A DNA stretch of 64,000 nt from Atopsyche davidsoni (GCA_022113835.1 JAILWY010000007.1:3167001-3231000); one strand, 5' to 3'. Counted from the stretch's first letter, positions 47,436 through 60,310 are shown. Notes: generated by a model not told the origin, from the sequence alone. Translations and numbers: made by a program.

Positions 47436-50400
47436 TAAATGTATTCAAATTGTTACAATAACTCCAAAGCTACAAATCAAGCAGCATTAACTATAAATTA
47501 TTTTACTTAACCTAACCTAACCTACCACGTTTTCCACGTATATCTTTAAAACAATTCAATCTATCTTGGTTGCCTTCTCAATATCAAATAGCTAATATCG
47601 ATCCATCCACGTTCAATCCAACGCGTTACAAAATTAAATCTATCAATGATTAAATGTCAAGTTATTAAGTATGTGCGCCATTTGAACATTCTACAATCGG
47701 TACGAGTCGCATTCATTCAATGTGATAGTTTAGTAGATAATGCTGTTTGATGCGAGCACTTGCCCGTGAGTCACTTAACACGCGGCAGTCCAACGACTAA
47801 GCTTGTCAGTATGTCCTATCGTCCTATTTATATTATACTTGTATTGCTGTCAGAAGTGAGGCTGCGATGTGCACCCAAAATTACCTGCCCATCTATAATT
47901 CTTATAGAATCACATCCCTCATTACAATCGAAAGAGTGTCTTATATTACGTATAGCAAAATTGTGCTTCCTTTCTCAGATCGATGTGCATCGAAATAAGT
48001 ATTGTATGTGTGTTTAGAATTACTCGCTGTCTATACATTCTGAAGTGTAAGATTTTTGTCTATCTGACAGTCTCGTAGTTTATTGGCGAAAGTTTCCGCA
48101 GCGTCTTTTATGTGAAATGCAATGAGTTTTTGAAATCATTTAATATCGTCAACTTATTTAGTCTGGTGATATATATTATTATATCAGACTGTATGCTTAC
48201 ATATATATTTTATTAATATAGTCATGTGTGTAGTTATCATTTATTTATTTTTAATAATTTATTTGAAAGATTTCATACAAAAGCTCAATTGTATGTATAC
48301 CTACAGAATGTTGTTATTCTAATATTATATAAATACTTCTTTACATGAATGATTTCAAAACTACATTGTTTTTTGTTATTGTATAGAAATGACAATGAAA
48401 ATTTGAGGTTTTTTGGAGTCTAGATGTAAGACCAACGTCATCAATACCTCATGAAGGAACTTGTGATTAAAGTTCCACTGAAAATACTTATGACGGAGAG
48501 AAGTCCGTTTTTCTCTCGTTAGAATTAAATTTGGCACACATCGCACTTCTTGCGGCAGCAAGGTTTATTAGTCAGTATTTTCTTATTAAGGAGTACTATT
48601 TATTATACTATGGTAATATATTTTTGTCGTAATATTTTAATTACTCTAAGAAAGATGTTTACTTTACTACGAACGCCAGATTTATATGACCTAGTCATTG
48701 AAGAAGATAACGGAAAATTATTATTTTAATCAAAATTTATTGTCACTTTTGTATGTCGTTAATCGTTATCTTCCAAGTTATTTTAAGTTTTTTTTATACT
48801 GGATATTTACATTTTTATTGTATATTAGTTTTATGCAAGGGGTAGTTACTACAACAATCATACCTATTTGCCTAAAGATATTGTATTTTTACACAATTTA
48901 TTTGATATAAGATCTCAAAAGACAATATTTACAACTCCTTATAGTTTCCTACCGTTTATTCCGTTACCGGAGATGTAATGATTCGTGACGCCTTAAAACT
49001 TAAATAATGTCGTCTCGATAACTATGATTTCAGAGCGTAGAAATAGGTAGTAATAAACACCAAGTCATTTGTAGGTTGCAATAGAAACTTAAATTTGTTT
49101 CAGTAGATTATTATAAATTTTCGTAAACTATCTTTGTGTAGTCGTTCTTAGTCCTATATTCTTGTCTATGTCCTCATAAAAAATATTTTAATTTCTATGT
49201 GTATTGATGTAATAGATCTGTAGATATTTATTATATTCAGTTTATTTACCCGAGGTTTACTTGCGAGAACTTTATTACCACATTTATAGAAATATACATT
49301 CAATTTACAATATTGTTGGTAACTATATTGAATACCTACTTAATGTTTGTTTTATTTAGCAATTTCATCAAAATATTAATTATTTTCATTAAATTTTGTT
49401 ACATATATTTTTATACATCAATTGTATTTTTTGTTTTATATAATCATTTGTTAATAAATTCTAGAAAGATCAGGGAGTTCGTTTTAACATTAAACCACAC
49501 CTCATTATTCCATTGTTACACAAAATAGAAAGATATCAACAGGAAACCTAAAAATATTTATTCTATGTTTTGGCAATGACAATTTTGATTAAATTAAAAT
49601 ACAATCTAGTTTTAGTAAAATACAACACATTGTCCCGTGACTATCGACATTTCTTCGGTGCAGATATAAATGCCTTACCGCATTTGACCGCTGGATACCA
49701 AGTGTTTGTCTAGTTTTTGCAGCAGTAAAGAACAGGAAGAAGCGCCATGGACGAGGCAGGAATCGAAGAATATTCAAGCGGCCCGGAGATAGACCAATCT
49801 ACAACTGTAATACACATACGGATGGCCTCATACGTTGATCTTATCAGAATAATGGCCAGAAATTTCCAGTTGATCTAAATACAATATTTGTATAGATATA
49901 ATGGGTGCACAGGTAAAATAAAACAAAAAATTATTCTTGTATTTCTTTTTAATCACTTAGTAAATACTTATACATATTGCTAACACATTCTTTTTGTTCA
50001 CGCAATATATATTCGGTAAAAAATTAATATACTATTATAAATAGTATGTATTAATGTTATTTTAATATATCGATGCCTTGAACGCAAAGTGCAATGAAAT
50101 GCATTTATAAGTAGGTCTTGCATTATAATAATCTAAAAATACTAAACTATCCTATAATATTTACAACAATTTAAAATATAGTAATTTATAATTAAGCTTC
50201 GCGTTCGTGTAACATTAATCGTTTTATAAAAATATTCTTTAATATGATGTTTATTCAAAAGCTATTGGATACTGCTGTAGGTATATTTCTCTTAAGGTAT
50301 ATTAAAAAAATAGATAAAATAAGCGCTGTATTTATCTATATTAATAACTATTTATATGGCTAAATATTTTCTATTTTAAAATATTATTTTACGCATGTCA

Positions 50401-51529
50401 TTTTATCAATTTTCAATACGTTAAAAAAAATTACTCAGAGAAAAGAGACATTTGTTTGTCGTAAAAGATGAAATATTTTTGAAAAAAAAATGGTTATAGT
50501 TCATGATAAAAGGACATACAATTTCGCGACACGAAGGAGGAGAAATATTTATGTTAAAAAAAATATAAATCCTCTCTCAGCGTCCTTATTTTTATATATT
50601 GCAACATTATTTCTATAGTACCTTAAAATAATACAATGATTTATGTCAAACTCTAAGAATAGGATTTAAAGATATTTATGAAATAAATTAAACATCTATA
50701 TGAATTACAATCGGTCTCTGAAAGACGTATCAACAATAAAACACATACGGGTTGCATTAATCACTATTTTGCTGATAAGCTAGCTTTGATTTTTTCAACA
50801 TTATGTTAGCTTCACTAATCCAGCTATATCGATATTTCAAATAGATTTTTTACAGCATTAAAATTGTTAATAGCTATTCGTTGAAAGGGTGCTTTAGCAT
50901 TTGGTTTTTGTTGATTAGCATTTTATTAATCTTTCATATGACATTGACCTCTGTTCGGTGATTGTTAATATATTTTTCAATACAAAGCAATCTTGTTCTT
51001 AATAAAATATTAGAAAGATTTCAAGTACTTAGTACTAACTAAAAAAAATGATAATCTCAATGTAAGAACCGAAGGACCCAGAAAGATATTAAAAAAAATA
51101 ATAACTGAGGTATTTTCTATTACTCATTTTCTACCGCATCAATTTTTAATTTTTACTTCATTGCTATGCGCTATTACAATAAATATTTCACGTTTCATCT
51201 TAATCGCTAATAATTCTGTATGTTTTTGATAAAACTGCAGTCTTTTATATTCTGCAATGGCTTAAAACATTCAGTTGCTAACAATTCAACATTCTGTAGA
51301 TTAATTGTCGATCCAATCGTCGAACAAACAAGCAAACGTCATAATTATAAATTTGGCCATCCTGAGATAAACTTTTCACCAAAACATAAACAAAATAATA
51401 GCAATATGTCTTTTGATTCTACAACCGTTATTATTAAGTCGTTGTTAAATTTACTAAAGTAGTTATTATCAACGAATACAGCTTCTTCAGAATATTAAAT
51501 GCATTATGAGTAATTTGATAACTGAAAAT
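47436..51529. other. intergenic DNA between convergent genes
   Basis: SETD3 3' UTR of unknown length, then AT-rich DNA with no exon. Around 49590-49800 a short minus-strand ORF with Arg-rich composition may be a decayed retroelement end; this is weak. CCTAACCTAACCTA at 47509-47522 resembles insect telomeric repeat units. Confidence 0.4.
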
Positions 51530-51535
51530 TTTATT
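51530..51535 (-). terminator. putative polyadenylation signal of ZP gene
   Basis: AATAAA on the minus strand 66 nt downstream of the ZP gene stop codon (51601), a plausible cleavage signal given the spacing. Confidence 0.45.
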
Positions 51536-51600
51536 CTCTGAAAAAGTATAGCCTCGCATGGCAAATAATAATCTATCCAATGGGGTGGCTTAGCCCGGGT

Positions 51601-51797
51601 TTACTTTATTCTTCCCTTGTGCTGGACGTAGCTCTCGAACATCTCTTCCCCTTGGTTGTTGAATGTTTTGGGATTTCGGATCTTCGTCCACGCAGCCACC
51701 AGTGCTCCGGACATGAGACATAGTAAAATGCAACCGGTGGCAATTATTGTCGAGAACATCGAAGATTTCATGCAGGTTTGGGTTGGATCTGGTGTAA
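51601..51797 (-). CDS. ZP gene last exon: membrane segment and tail
   Basis: Acceptor GTTTTCAG before 51797, TAA at 51603-51601. It carries TPDPTQTCMKSSMF, a 20-residue hydrophobic span and a tail that starts with basic residues (WTKIRNPKTF), as the inside-positive rule predicts. Confidence 0.92.
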
Positions 51798-54700
51798 CTG
51801 AAAACAGAATATATTTATCAATATTATTTATTATTATATCATTCCGACATGAAAATGAAAGAGTATTGACGTTATATTAGAAATATTGTTCATGAAGTTG
51901 CCATATTGAAATTTTTAAAGATAATATTTATTGCTCAATGTATTAAAAAGTGAACTTCCGTAAAATTCAGAAAATAAAAAAGGCCATATTGTATGGGCAT
52001 TGTAGTATAAAAATACCAAGCTGGTTAGTATTTAATTATGGCATGTTGCACCATGATTTTTTATTTTTGTGTGAACCCTTTATTTATATACTTGGTAACA
52101 ATACTATTAGAAGAGTGCAGACATCATCATAGAATGACATAATTATTGCAGCTTTATGTGAAATAATCTTTACTCTGGTGTTTTATTACTTGTGCTGCAA
52201 ACTTTTGTGAACATTTGACTTTGAAAAGTGAAAGCCATGCTTTTGTGTTTTAAAACACTCAAAATATTTTATTAAAATGTAATTTATGAATGTCAAAATA
52301 GATAACCAAAATTATTATGAAAGTATTGTTGTTTTGTGAAATTATCTTGTAACCTGAACAAGAATGCTGCCTTAATTTTGCTGGTGAGTCACTTTTTAAT
52401 ACATTTTTTATTTGTTTATGTATATAAAAGTAAGTAAGTCGCTCCGTGGTTTATAGCTACCATAATTTACTGTTAAATCAAAATATTAGTCAGCAATACA
52501 CAATTTGATTGTTTTGAATGTTTGGTCTTACTTTTGGTATAGTTTCTGGCGATCTCTTCGTCATCTTCACCTTCCTGCAGCACTCGCAGAGATTGGAAGA
52601 GATTAATGTTTTCTGACAACGTGCTGGGAGGCAGTGTACTAGTGATAGCATCCACGGCCCTCTTCTTGTGGTTCTTTACGTTGCGCCAATGGCAAGGCTG
52701 CGTCTGTAACAAACAAATTAGCAATCAAAATCTGCAGAATTTAACTCGACTGTCTTGGAAGCGTGATAATTCTTAATCTTCCTGAATTATGATTAAATTA
52801 TAAAATTTGTAGTGATTGAAATATATATAGATTTGACAAGCAGTGTGTTTTGTGACTGTACAAGTCACAAGCATTTCTCGTTGCAACTTGCTGGTCGATA
52901 ACTAAGTATGTTAATGTATATCAATTCATTTGCAAGATTTCAACACTTTGTTTCGTCATATCTTCACCATTGACTTGATGCAATATTTAAAAACTATTAA
53001 ATTGCATTATGATCAAAATTGTTATTGTGTGCAGTATTACTCACTGGACATCTCCCGTGACACATCCGCACATCACACTCTATGTAGAGAGCCGGCGATC
53101 CTGTAAATCGGAAGGTCTTCATGTACGCAAACACCTGCGTCTCAAACACTCCGCTCTCCGACCAGGAGCCTCGGAACCGGGATATCAGCTTGTCGTCAAC
53201 CGGGCATCTGAAATAACCACCATTACAATATAATAAATATTTTTGATGTTCACTCATTGAATTTGAGCATTACCAGTGCATATAAGTCTCTTACCCGTAT
53301 TCGTCAATTAGCTGAATTTTTTTAGTTCCTCCATTATGGGCAAAGCAATCGTTCACGACAATATCAAATCCATCTGAAAAAAAAAATATAATATATATAT
53401 ATATTATAAGAATAACAATGGTTTTATTAATTTTTAAATGTAATGAGAATGTTAAAATTCAATATTATATTGACAAATTTTCTGAGGTATTCCAAATCTT
53501 TCACAAAAACAAAAAGAACAATATGTCAAAATTAATTGCCGTTGGGGTGGGATAGCCACTTTTGGCTTAAATTACATCCTGTCGCTTGACCCTACCTTTC
53601 TTCAGTGGAATGATATCTGTCCTTACCGTATTTGCTCCTCATGTAGATAATAAGGGTGAGAGGGTCTCCAACCCTGACGGGACCTGCCACTCTGGCACCG
53701 TTGGTTCCATAGCCGTTTCGTATTTCCATGTAACACTCAGGGGGTTGAAGCGTGAACACAACCGGGTTCCCTGTTGCAACCCTATCCAACACAGAAACAA
53801 TCATAGTATCAGAAAATCGCTCACTATAGAATATTTTGTAATTCACTAAATATTACATTGAAAACATCAGTTTATGAAATAATTTTTTTTAAAGAAGTAA
53901 GCGTATAGTTTGAAGATTTGTAAATAATAAATTGGGATTAGAATGATGAATAATGGTAATATTGTCTATAACTTACTCCACGTCCAAGAAAGGGAACGTC
54001 ACAGTTTTCCAGAAATCGTACCCGTACTCGCAGGTGACCTTGAAATGTTCGTCAAACTCTTCCTCAATGAGCGGATTGTATTGCACTGTTACAGTATTCC
54101 ACATGAAGTTTTTCTGCAATACAGTTAAATAAATGTAATCAATGGCAACACCGCCTTAACTGTTGGGAAATGCAAATTTGTAATATGTATAAATGTAGCG
54201 GTCAGAATTTCATCCATCTGGGATCGCCAGAGATCAATCAATCTAACTATTAACTTGTCAGTGAGCTGTTTCTTCTATTTGTAATAAATATTATTTCATT
54301 GATAGATTTGAAACTTTTATGTGAAGGTATTTTTAATTTCCTATTTAACAAATTTTTTAGACGCATACACTATATGAGAAGTTGAAAGTTTAAAGTCAGT
54401 TATTTGTAATAACTTTAGGTTTTGTATCCGTGACGATTATATATGAAACACTAATTCTATGTTTTTTTACTTAACACTTATTGTAGATGTACCATGCAAT
54501 CTCATTATTATAAATCTTAAAAAATTACCGTGGGGTTTTTACGAGGATCTTCGTGTCTGGTATTCTTTCCCAAAGTACCGCAGCGGTTTAGTTGAATATA
54601 AAATTCATAGTAGTCTCGTCCGGAGCCATTGATGTACATGCACTCAGGATCGTAAGCATAACCTGAAATATTATAATTAAGTATCTAATAATATTTTAAT

Positions 54701-57700
54701 AAATAGTAATTAACCTGCATGCAGCGGCTAGATTTATTATTTAACGCTTTTGATGGCTTCTGATAACAAAAGTGAAAAAACTTCAGATCTACCGGGATAC
54801 ATGTGTATAATTAGCAAGCTAGGTGTATATTTTATTCATGTGCTTATGAAAAATTGAAGAACAGTAACCGTTAAAGAAATAAGAATATCATTGGATACAG
54901 TTTGGGCAATAAAGATTTGTATGTAATAATATATATTGCAGAAAAATATTTCACCGTTGTTTGTAATAATAAAAAATATGCATTCAAATAGACGCAGGTA
55001 TTTGTCTTAGTCTTGTTAGATTCATACAGTAAATAATTACTTTGTTGCAAAATTTGTACAAGCTCATGATCGATGATCTAACCTGCTGAATAGACGAGTC
55101 CTGCAAATGATCCATTGAAGCCGACTCGAATCTTCATGTACTCATCCTGGCATTCAGCCTCGATGTCTGCAAAAAAACAAGCATGTTCATTACTTGGATC
55201 GAATCAAAAAACTGCGTACGAGTTCACAATGGAATTTTCCAATGCATCCGCTCCACTGTTTTACGCGAAAGTCTACGCCAGTGCTTTTCAACCTCGGGGT
55301 CGCGATGCCTCACTCGGGGGCGGTTAAAATAAAAGGACAAGTGTTTTGTTGTGTAAAATTAAAATCACTGTCAGATTTATTGCCTGGGGGGGTTGCACGA
55401 ATTTTTGAACTTACAAAGGGGTCGCGTGTTCGCAAAGGTTGAAAAGCACTGGTGTATGTGCAATGAACAGGCTGGAATCGCCTCTTTTCATTTTCACAAC
55501 GTCTTCGTATGATTGCCGCAATTCGTGCGGGTTAACCTCAAAAGTGAGTGCGTTTCAGGTTTATTTGCAGTGTCACAATTTGGGATAGTCGTTGCAGCTT
55601 TAGTTTTGCATTAGAATGTGTAATTTTTCAGCTCGCCACGAAGCCGTGGCTAATTTTCTAAACTAAACGATCTGCTTGCAAACAACGCCATTGTTTTACA
55701 AACTGGGCGACAGTTTGCTGACATGACATACTTTGTCGGGGAAATTAATTGTTTTGTCAAAACTTACTAGAAAACGAAAGGATGTTCATTCATATTAAAT
55801 CTCATTTAAAACATCGCTATGCGGTTTGAAATACTCTTTATTAAATTTAGCATTTGTTTAGTTAGCACTGCAACTAAACATATTTAATATAAAAATCAAT
55901 TAGTTTATTGTTATGTATATTTTTTATTGAGTGTACCCAACAAATACCTATTCAAGTATTAAAAACATAAAACCTATTTGTAGTAACCGTGTGTTTTGTA
56001 AAACACAATATTGTTTACATTTGAGAAATTATAACATATCAAATTAAAAATTATAATTTCATTTTTATCTCTACCGCTCTCTCGAATTAATACAAATTAC
56101 ATTTTTTATCTAAGTCCTTTGGTTTAATAAAGATACCATCAACAATTAAATTACTTCCGCACCGCAATGAACGCCGAATTAAATTTTGTATAACCCCATT
56201 AAAAATGAGGTCAAATCGTAAACAACCTCACACGATAAAGACTGGATCAATCAGCTGATATGCAAACATGTAATTTTAGAGCTTTTGGGGTGTTTAACCA
56301 CAAAGCGGTGCACCCAATATTATCGACAGAAAATATGGAAAAAAACATGAGAGATATTGACCATTGTTGTTGGGAATAGTTTCGCAATGATCTGCGTGCT
56401 TGGATTCATCAAAAGTTGATAGCATCTTGCTGCTCTTACGCAACCGACGTTAAAACTGTATTAAATAAGGACCGTATCTTCTAAACATGCAAATAGACAA
56501 TAGAACATCTCATTTAGTTATAGAATTTGATGTACTTATAGAGTATGCAGGAAGTGGACAAAACTGACGCACAATGTAACCACTACTTTAAATTTGCAAT
56601 CCGCACATGTACCTAGAATATTTTTCCGGATTTTTTTAAACAGTTTGTTTGTTAGAGCTTTGTGAGTAAAATATTATATGATATAAATATAACTGCGGTG
56701 TAGAAGGACCCGGGGACCCACTATTTTCCCCTTAGAAAACCATGAACACTCTGAGGGGAAATTGACAGTGTAATTTATACACAAGTATTACTTTGTTTAA
56801 TTTTTTGGTTCTTACTCTCAAATGTGTACACAGCAGGTAAATAAGATATTACATTCATTATATATATATATATATATTTCATAACTCGTATTGAAAATGA
56901 CGGGGAATTATTCGCTTGAAAACCTTTTGACATGGTTATTTATGTAAACGATATATTTCAGAGTTTTCTCCTGTTAGCAAAGCAATTGTTGTATTCAATA
57001 AGTATCGTAATGACATCGACAATTTTCTGAAAGTCAATTCTCATTTTCGTAAATTTATTGGGATGTAATTCACCTCTCCAATAAATATTATAAATAATGC
57101 AAATATTATAGCTTTACATATATGATTTAGAAAATTTGCATTTTCATAATTATAAGAATTCAATTGTTAGTAGCAAAAAACCTGCATAACTTTTCAGTGT
57201 ATTCAAATGTATACAATAAATAAAAAAATTGTTGTTTCGTTGATTAAATTCAATAGTTTGAATGTATTTCTTATTTTTTATAAGTGTATTATTTACTAAA
57301 TAAATTAGACGGGTTTTTTTTTATATTAATAAGTAGACTTGACCATGTTATTACAATACATGTGTGGATATCCGTATAACAAATTACTTCTGAAACTCTT
57401 TAAAACGCATACAACAACAGCAAAAAAGATTTTACAAAGATATGTGATTAACCTGAAAGAAAACACGATCGTTAAGGTTTAATTTACGACACGGGGTTCG
57501 TATGACCCTCAATGCGAATTTACATATTTCACAAAAAACATTACGTGTATTTCGGATATGATAAATAATAACTATTTACGTTACAACAAGGAACTATTTA
57601 ATTTTTCATTTGCCCGCGTTGTATCAAAAAACACACGGGATACATAATGTTTCATGTTTACAGTTTTAGCACTTCCACGTTGTACGTAACCTGTCAAAAC

Positions 57701-59526
57701 TCTTGTAAGCCGAAATAAACAGCGGATATAACTTTAAGGCTTTAGATGCTATCGATGTTTGAACATGTCAAAAGTACACGGAACGAATCTACGGAGGCTT
57801 GCGAAATTTTTTTATAAGTATTGGATGAAATTAGCATTTGGAAATGTATTGGATTGTTTGCCAGGTGTTCTGGTAAATGATTCGGCGTCGCGTGCTCGTT
57901 TGACACACATTCCCAAGGCTCGAGGTTTTGGGATCAGCGGACGATAAGACAGCCGAACCAAACACCGCCAAAGCAGTTCTTTGCTTATAGAAGAAAAAAA
58001 ATTAAAAAAATACCACCATAAAGTCTATTTTTGTACCGCAATATATTTTAAAACAAACAAGTGTTTTTTTTTTTGAACATTGGTTGCGCTACCTGAAAGA
58101 TTGAAAATTACCTGAAAATTTAAAAATTAATTACTATATTTTCTTCTTCAGGTGATTCTCCTCAAAACCCTCTTTTGAGGAGAATGAATTGAGGCGACCA
58201 TCCTTTGCTTATAGAAGAAAAAAAAATTATCACCATAAAGTCTATTTTTGTACCGCAATATATTTTAAAACAAACAAGTGTTTTTTTTTTGAACATTGGT
58301 TGCGCTGCCTGAAAGATTGAAAATTACCTGAAAATTTAAAAATTAATTACTATATTTTCTTCTTCAGGTGCTTCTCCTCAAAAGAGGGTGGCGACCATCC
58401 TTTGCTTAGAGATGAAAAAAAAATGATCACCATAAAGTCTATTTTTGTACCGCAATATATTTTAAAACAAACAAGTGTTTTTTTTTTGTTCATTGAATTG
58501 AACATTGGTTGCGCTACCTGAAAATTTAAAAATTTTCTACTATATTTTCTTCTTCAGGTGCTTCTCCTCAAAAGAGGTTGGCGACCATCTCACTGAACAT
58601 ATAATATATTTATGCTGAACCAGTTTTCATGTTTTTCTTTGGGAGAATAGTGTAGTGTTATATTAACATTATTTACGTTTACAAAACCTTTTTACGTTTT
58701 CAAGTTTTGTAAGTAAATATTTTGTCGCGTATTTTTCTCTAACCACGGTTTTGCATAATTTTGGTGACTACTGAAAACCGTTAAATAAACATGGCAGGGT
58801 ACTGTACCCGAGAAGTATTTTAATAAAATAAATTGCATGATAATATATGCGGATATATCATATTACAGCGTGTTTGTGGCTTACAATGCATTGCGTGCCC
58901 TTGGGTCGGTTATTGTACGGTATTCACATTTTGAGCGTTATCTGTTGATGCATTTTTAAATGCTAATCAAACGGAAATCTGAAAACTTGCAAAGGTCAGA
59001 GTACGCGGTGAGCCAACGTCTGTGGGCGGGCTCCAGTATTGTTCGGTCCATTTTCGACAGCTTTTAATTAAGGGAAAACAACCGATTGGACATGTGATAG
59101 ACGATCGGTGCTATTCGATTTATTAGATTGCCATAAGAAGCATCGGAACAATATGAATGTTGCGAAAGAGGCGAAGCATTTTGGAATATTCTCTGCGCTG
59201 ATAGCACCTTCGTTTTGCCTCGCAACAGCCTTATGCACAGTAGAGTCGAAACTATTTTATTATTTGAGAATTTCGTTTTGATTCATCGCGAGCTACTATC
59301 GTGTTCACCCTTGCGTGGGAGGGGTTGGAGGAGGTGTCTTGGACGACTTACGTTGAACCCTGGTGGTGTTGGAGCGGAAGCGTCTGTACTCCCTGTCCCA
59401 GGACTCGATGGGGATGCGCCACTCCAGGTCGTTGGAGCTGGAGGCCAAGTCACCCTCTGGAGTAGGGTTGCGGGCCCTCAAGGCAGGCACGGGGACGTAT
59501 GAGGCTGACTCCGACAAAAACACCAC
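51601..59526 (-). CDS. ZP-domain transmembrane protein (cuticlin-like), nine exons, 5' end missing
   Basis: Exons 59526-59352, 55166-55083, 54662-54529, 54113-53977, 53781-53627, 53373-53295, 53207-53045, 52703-52532 and 51797-51601 join with matching phases into 431 codons and a stop. The order is a polar prodomain, a ZP domain starting IEAECQDEYMKIRVG and ending HGRC, QPCHW, a basic cleavage site (KNHKKR|AVD), a juxtamembrane region with NYT, a membrane segment (STIIATGCILLCLMSGALVA) and a 28-residue cytoplasmic tail. ZP proteins of this type polymerise in apical extracellular matrix and shape cuticle in insects; cleavage before the membrane normally releases them. Paired Cys of both ZP halves are present. 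The signal-peptide exon is not found. The exact insect paralogue (cuticlin-like versus dusky-like types) is not settled, so no symbol is given. Strand is opposite to SETD3. Confidence 0.93.
52532..52703 (-). CDS. ZP gene exon: domain end and cleavage site
   Basis: Acceptor TTTGTTACAG, donor ACCAAAA|GTAAGA. It encodes TQPCHWRNVKNHKKR, a furin-type Lys-Lys-Arg site, then an acidic linker (EGEDDEEIARNYTK) with one Asn-linked glycosylation motif. Confidence 0.92.
53045..53207 (-). CDS. ZP gene exon: C-terminal ZP half
   Basis: Acceptor GGTTATTTCAG, donor TGTCCA|GTGAGT. It encodes CPVDDKLISRFRGSWSESGV and ALYIECDVRMCHGRC, the Cys-rich end of the ZP domain. Confidence 0.93.
53295..53373 (-). CDS. 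ZP gene exon: short central ZP segment
   Basis: Acceptor TTTTTTTTTCAG, donor TACGG|GTAAGA. It encodes GFDIVVNDCFAHNGGTKKIQ and LIDEY, with one conserved Cys. Confidence 0.93.
53627..53781 (-). CDS. ZP gene exon: ZP-C start
   Basis: Acceptor TGTTGGATAG, donor TACG|GTAAGG. It encodes NPVVFTLQPPECYMEIRNGY and GDPLTLIIYMRSKY, the linker and first strands of the second ZP half. Confidence 0.92.
53977..54113 (-). CDS. ZP gene exon: end of ZP-N
   Basis: Acceptor GTATTGCAG, donor GTGGA|GTAAGT. It encodes KNFMWNTVTVQYNPLIEEEF and FKVTCEYGYDFWKTVTF, with the Cys that closes the N-terminal half. Confidence 0.92.
54529..54662 (-). CDS. ZP gene exon: ZP-N core
   Basis: Acceptor AATATTTCAG, donor CCCACG|GTAATT. 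It encodes YAYDPECMYINGSGRDYYEF and YIQLNRCGTLG, with two Cys and one Asn-Gly-Ser glycosylation site. Confidence 0.93.
55083..55166 (-). CDS. ZP gene exon: ZP domain start
   Basis: Acceptor TTGTTTTTTTGCAG, donor TCAGCAG|GTTAGA. It encodes IEAECQDEYMKIRVGFNGSF and AGLVYSA, the opening strand of the ZP domain with its first Cys. Confidence 0.93.
55279..55451. mobile_element. hAT MITE, 173 bp, perfect 16-bp inverted ends
   Basis: CAGTGCTTTTCAACCT at the left is the exact inverse of AGGTTGAAAAGCACTG at the right. The ends continue with GGGGTCGCGA / GGGGTCGCGTG. The flanks GTCTACGC and GTGTATGT are a decayed 8-bp target duplication. The element lies in the first visible intron of the ZP gene, about 110 bp upstream of the exon at 55166. 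Confidence 0.88.
55452..57978. other. part of long ZP-gene intron
   Basis: AT-rich, no exon recognised. A short TA microsatellite lies at about 56859-56877. Confidence 0.5.
57979..58590. repeat. three-unit tandem repeat with collapsing palindrome
   Basis: Units start at 57979, 58203 and 58400 (CTTTGCTTA...). Each contains CACCATAAAGTCTATTTTTG, an oligo-T tract, TGAACATTGGTTGCGCT and TATTTTCTTCTTCAGGTG. Unit one carries a perfect 13-bp inverted repeat (ATTCTCCTCAAAA, 58155-58167, with 58173-58185). Units two and three keep only CTCCTCAAAAGAGG there. Located in the long ZP-gene intron. Confidence 0.85.
59352..59526 (-). CDS. ZP gene exon: region before ZP domain
   Basis: The acceptor is an oligo-T tract then ATATTTAG before 59526; the donor is GTTCAAC|GTAAGT after 59352. 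It is 58 codons plus one base, beginning VVFLSESASYVPVPALRARN and ending RRFRSNTTRVQ. It is polar with one Asn-Thr-Thr glycosylation site. Phase 0 entry means a further 5' exon with the signal peptide must exist. Confidence 0.88.
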
Positions 59527-59684
59527 CTAAATATTAAAAAAAAAAAAAAAAAAACAAATATCAGACAGGCGTAATGCTACATATTTACATATTTTTATTA
59601 AATTATACGAAACGAAAAAATATCTGAGTATTTTTTGGATTGAACGTCAATCAATCATGACGGGTTTATTATATTATTACTAAT

Positions 59685-59755
59685 ATGATTAGGCACAATT
59701 AGCTCACACATAGAAGTTGATTAAAGAAATTCTCTGAACTAATGTGCCTAATCAT
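59685..59755. repeat. stem-loop inverted repeat
   Basis: ATGATTAGGCACAATTAG (59685-59702) pairs with CTAATGTGCCTAATCAT (59739-59755), with one bulged base and a loop of about 36 nt. Confidence 0.65.
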
Positions 59756-59800
59756 AATTAATTTTTTTATCATAACCTAACCTAACTTTTGTTCAATAAG

Positions 59801-60310
59801 TGAGGTGAAAATCTTTGGGTTGATATACGAGAAGTAAAAGCTAAATGAAATTTGTTTTATACTTGTGATGTAGCAAAAGGGAAGTGAAAACTATTTGAAA
59901 GTATATTCGGTTGATATATGTGAAATGAAAACTGTGTGAAAGTTCGTTTTATATTTTTGAGTATGTAAAAGTAATGTGAGTGCTGTTTGAAAGTTTATTT
60001 GATATTTTTTGGTTGAAATGTATGAGGTGAAAGCTATGTAAAAATATTTTTGGATTGGAAAGAGTGATGATAACGGTGTGAAAGTGATGTGAAACTTTGT
60101 TTTTATATTTTTGTGTTGGCATATGAGTGGTGAAAGCTGTGTGAAAGTTTGTTATATATTTTTGGATTGGTAGAAGATAAATGAAAGCTAGTTGAAAAAT
60201 TATTTTACATTTTTTTAGTTGATATAGGCGAAAGTTATATACGTGAATGTTTGTTTTAGAGTTTTAATTTTGTGACAGTTGTGACAGCTATTTGAATATT
60301 GATTTGATAT
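59801..60310. repeat. degenerate minisatellite, about ten units of 40-60 bp
   Basis: The motif GTGAAAGCTGTGTGAAAGTT, followed by a T-rich ATATTTTTGG and a GTTGATATATGA-like tail, recurs near 59801, 59834, 59882, 59925, 59967, 60025, 60075, 60130, 60180, 60230 and 60278, with much drift. It lies upstream of the first visible ZP exon, so probably in an intron or the 5' flank. Confidence 0.65.

Noticed and set aside
47509..47522. Telomere-like CCTAACCTAACCTA
   Set aside because: Only about three units; common interstitially in insect DNA and not evidence of a chromosome end.
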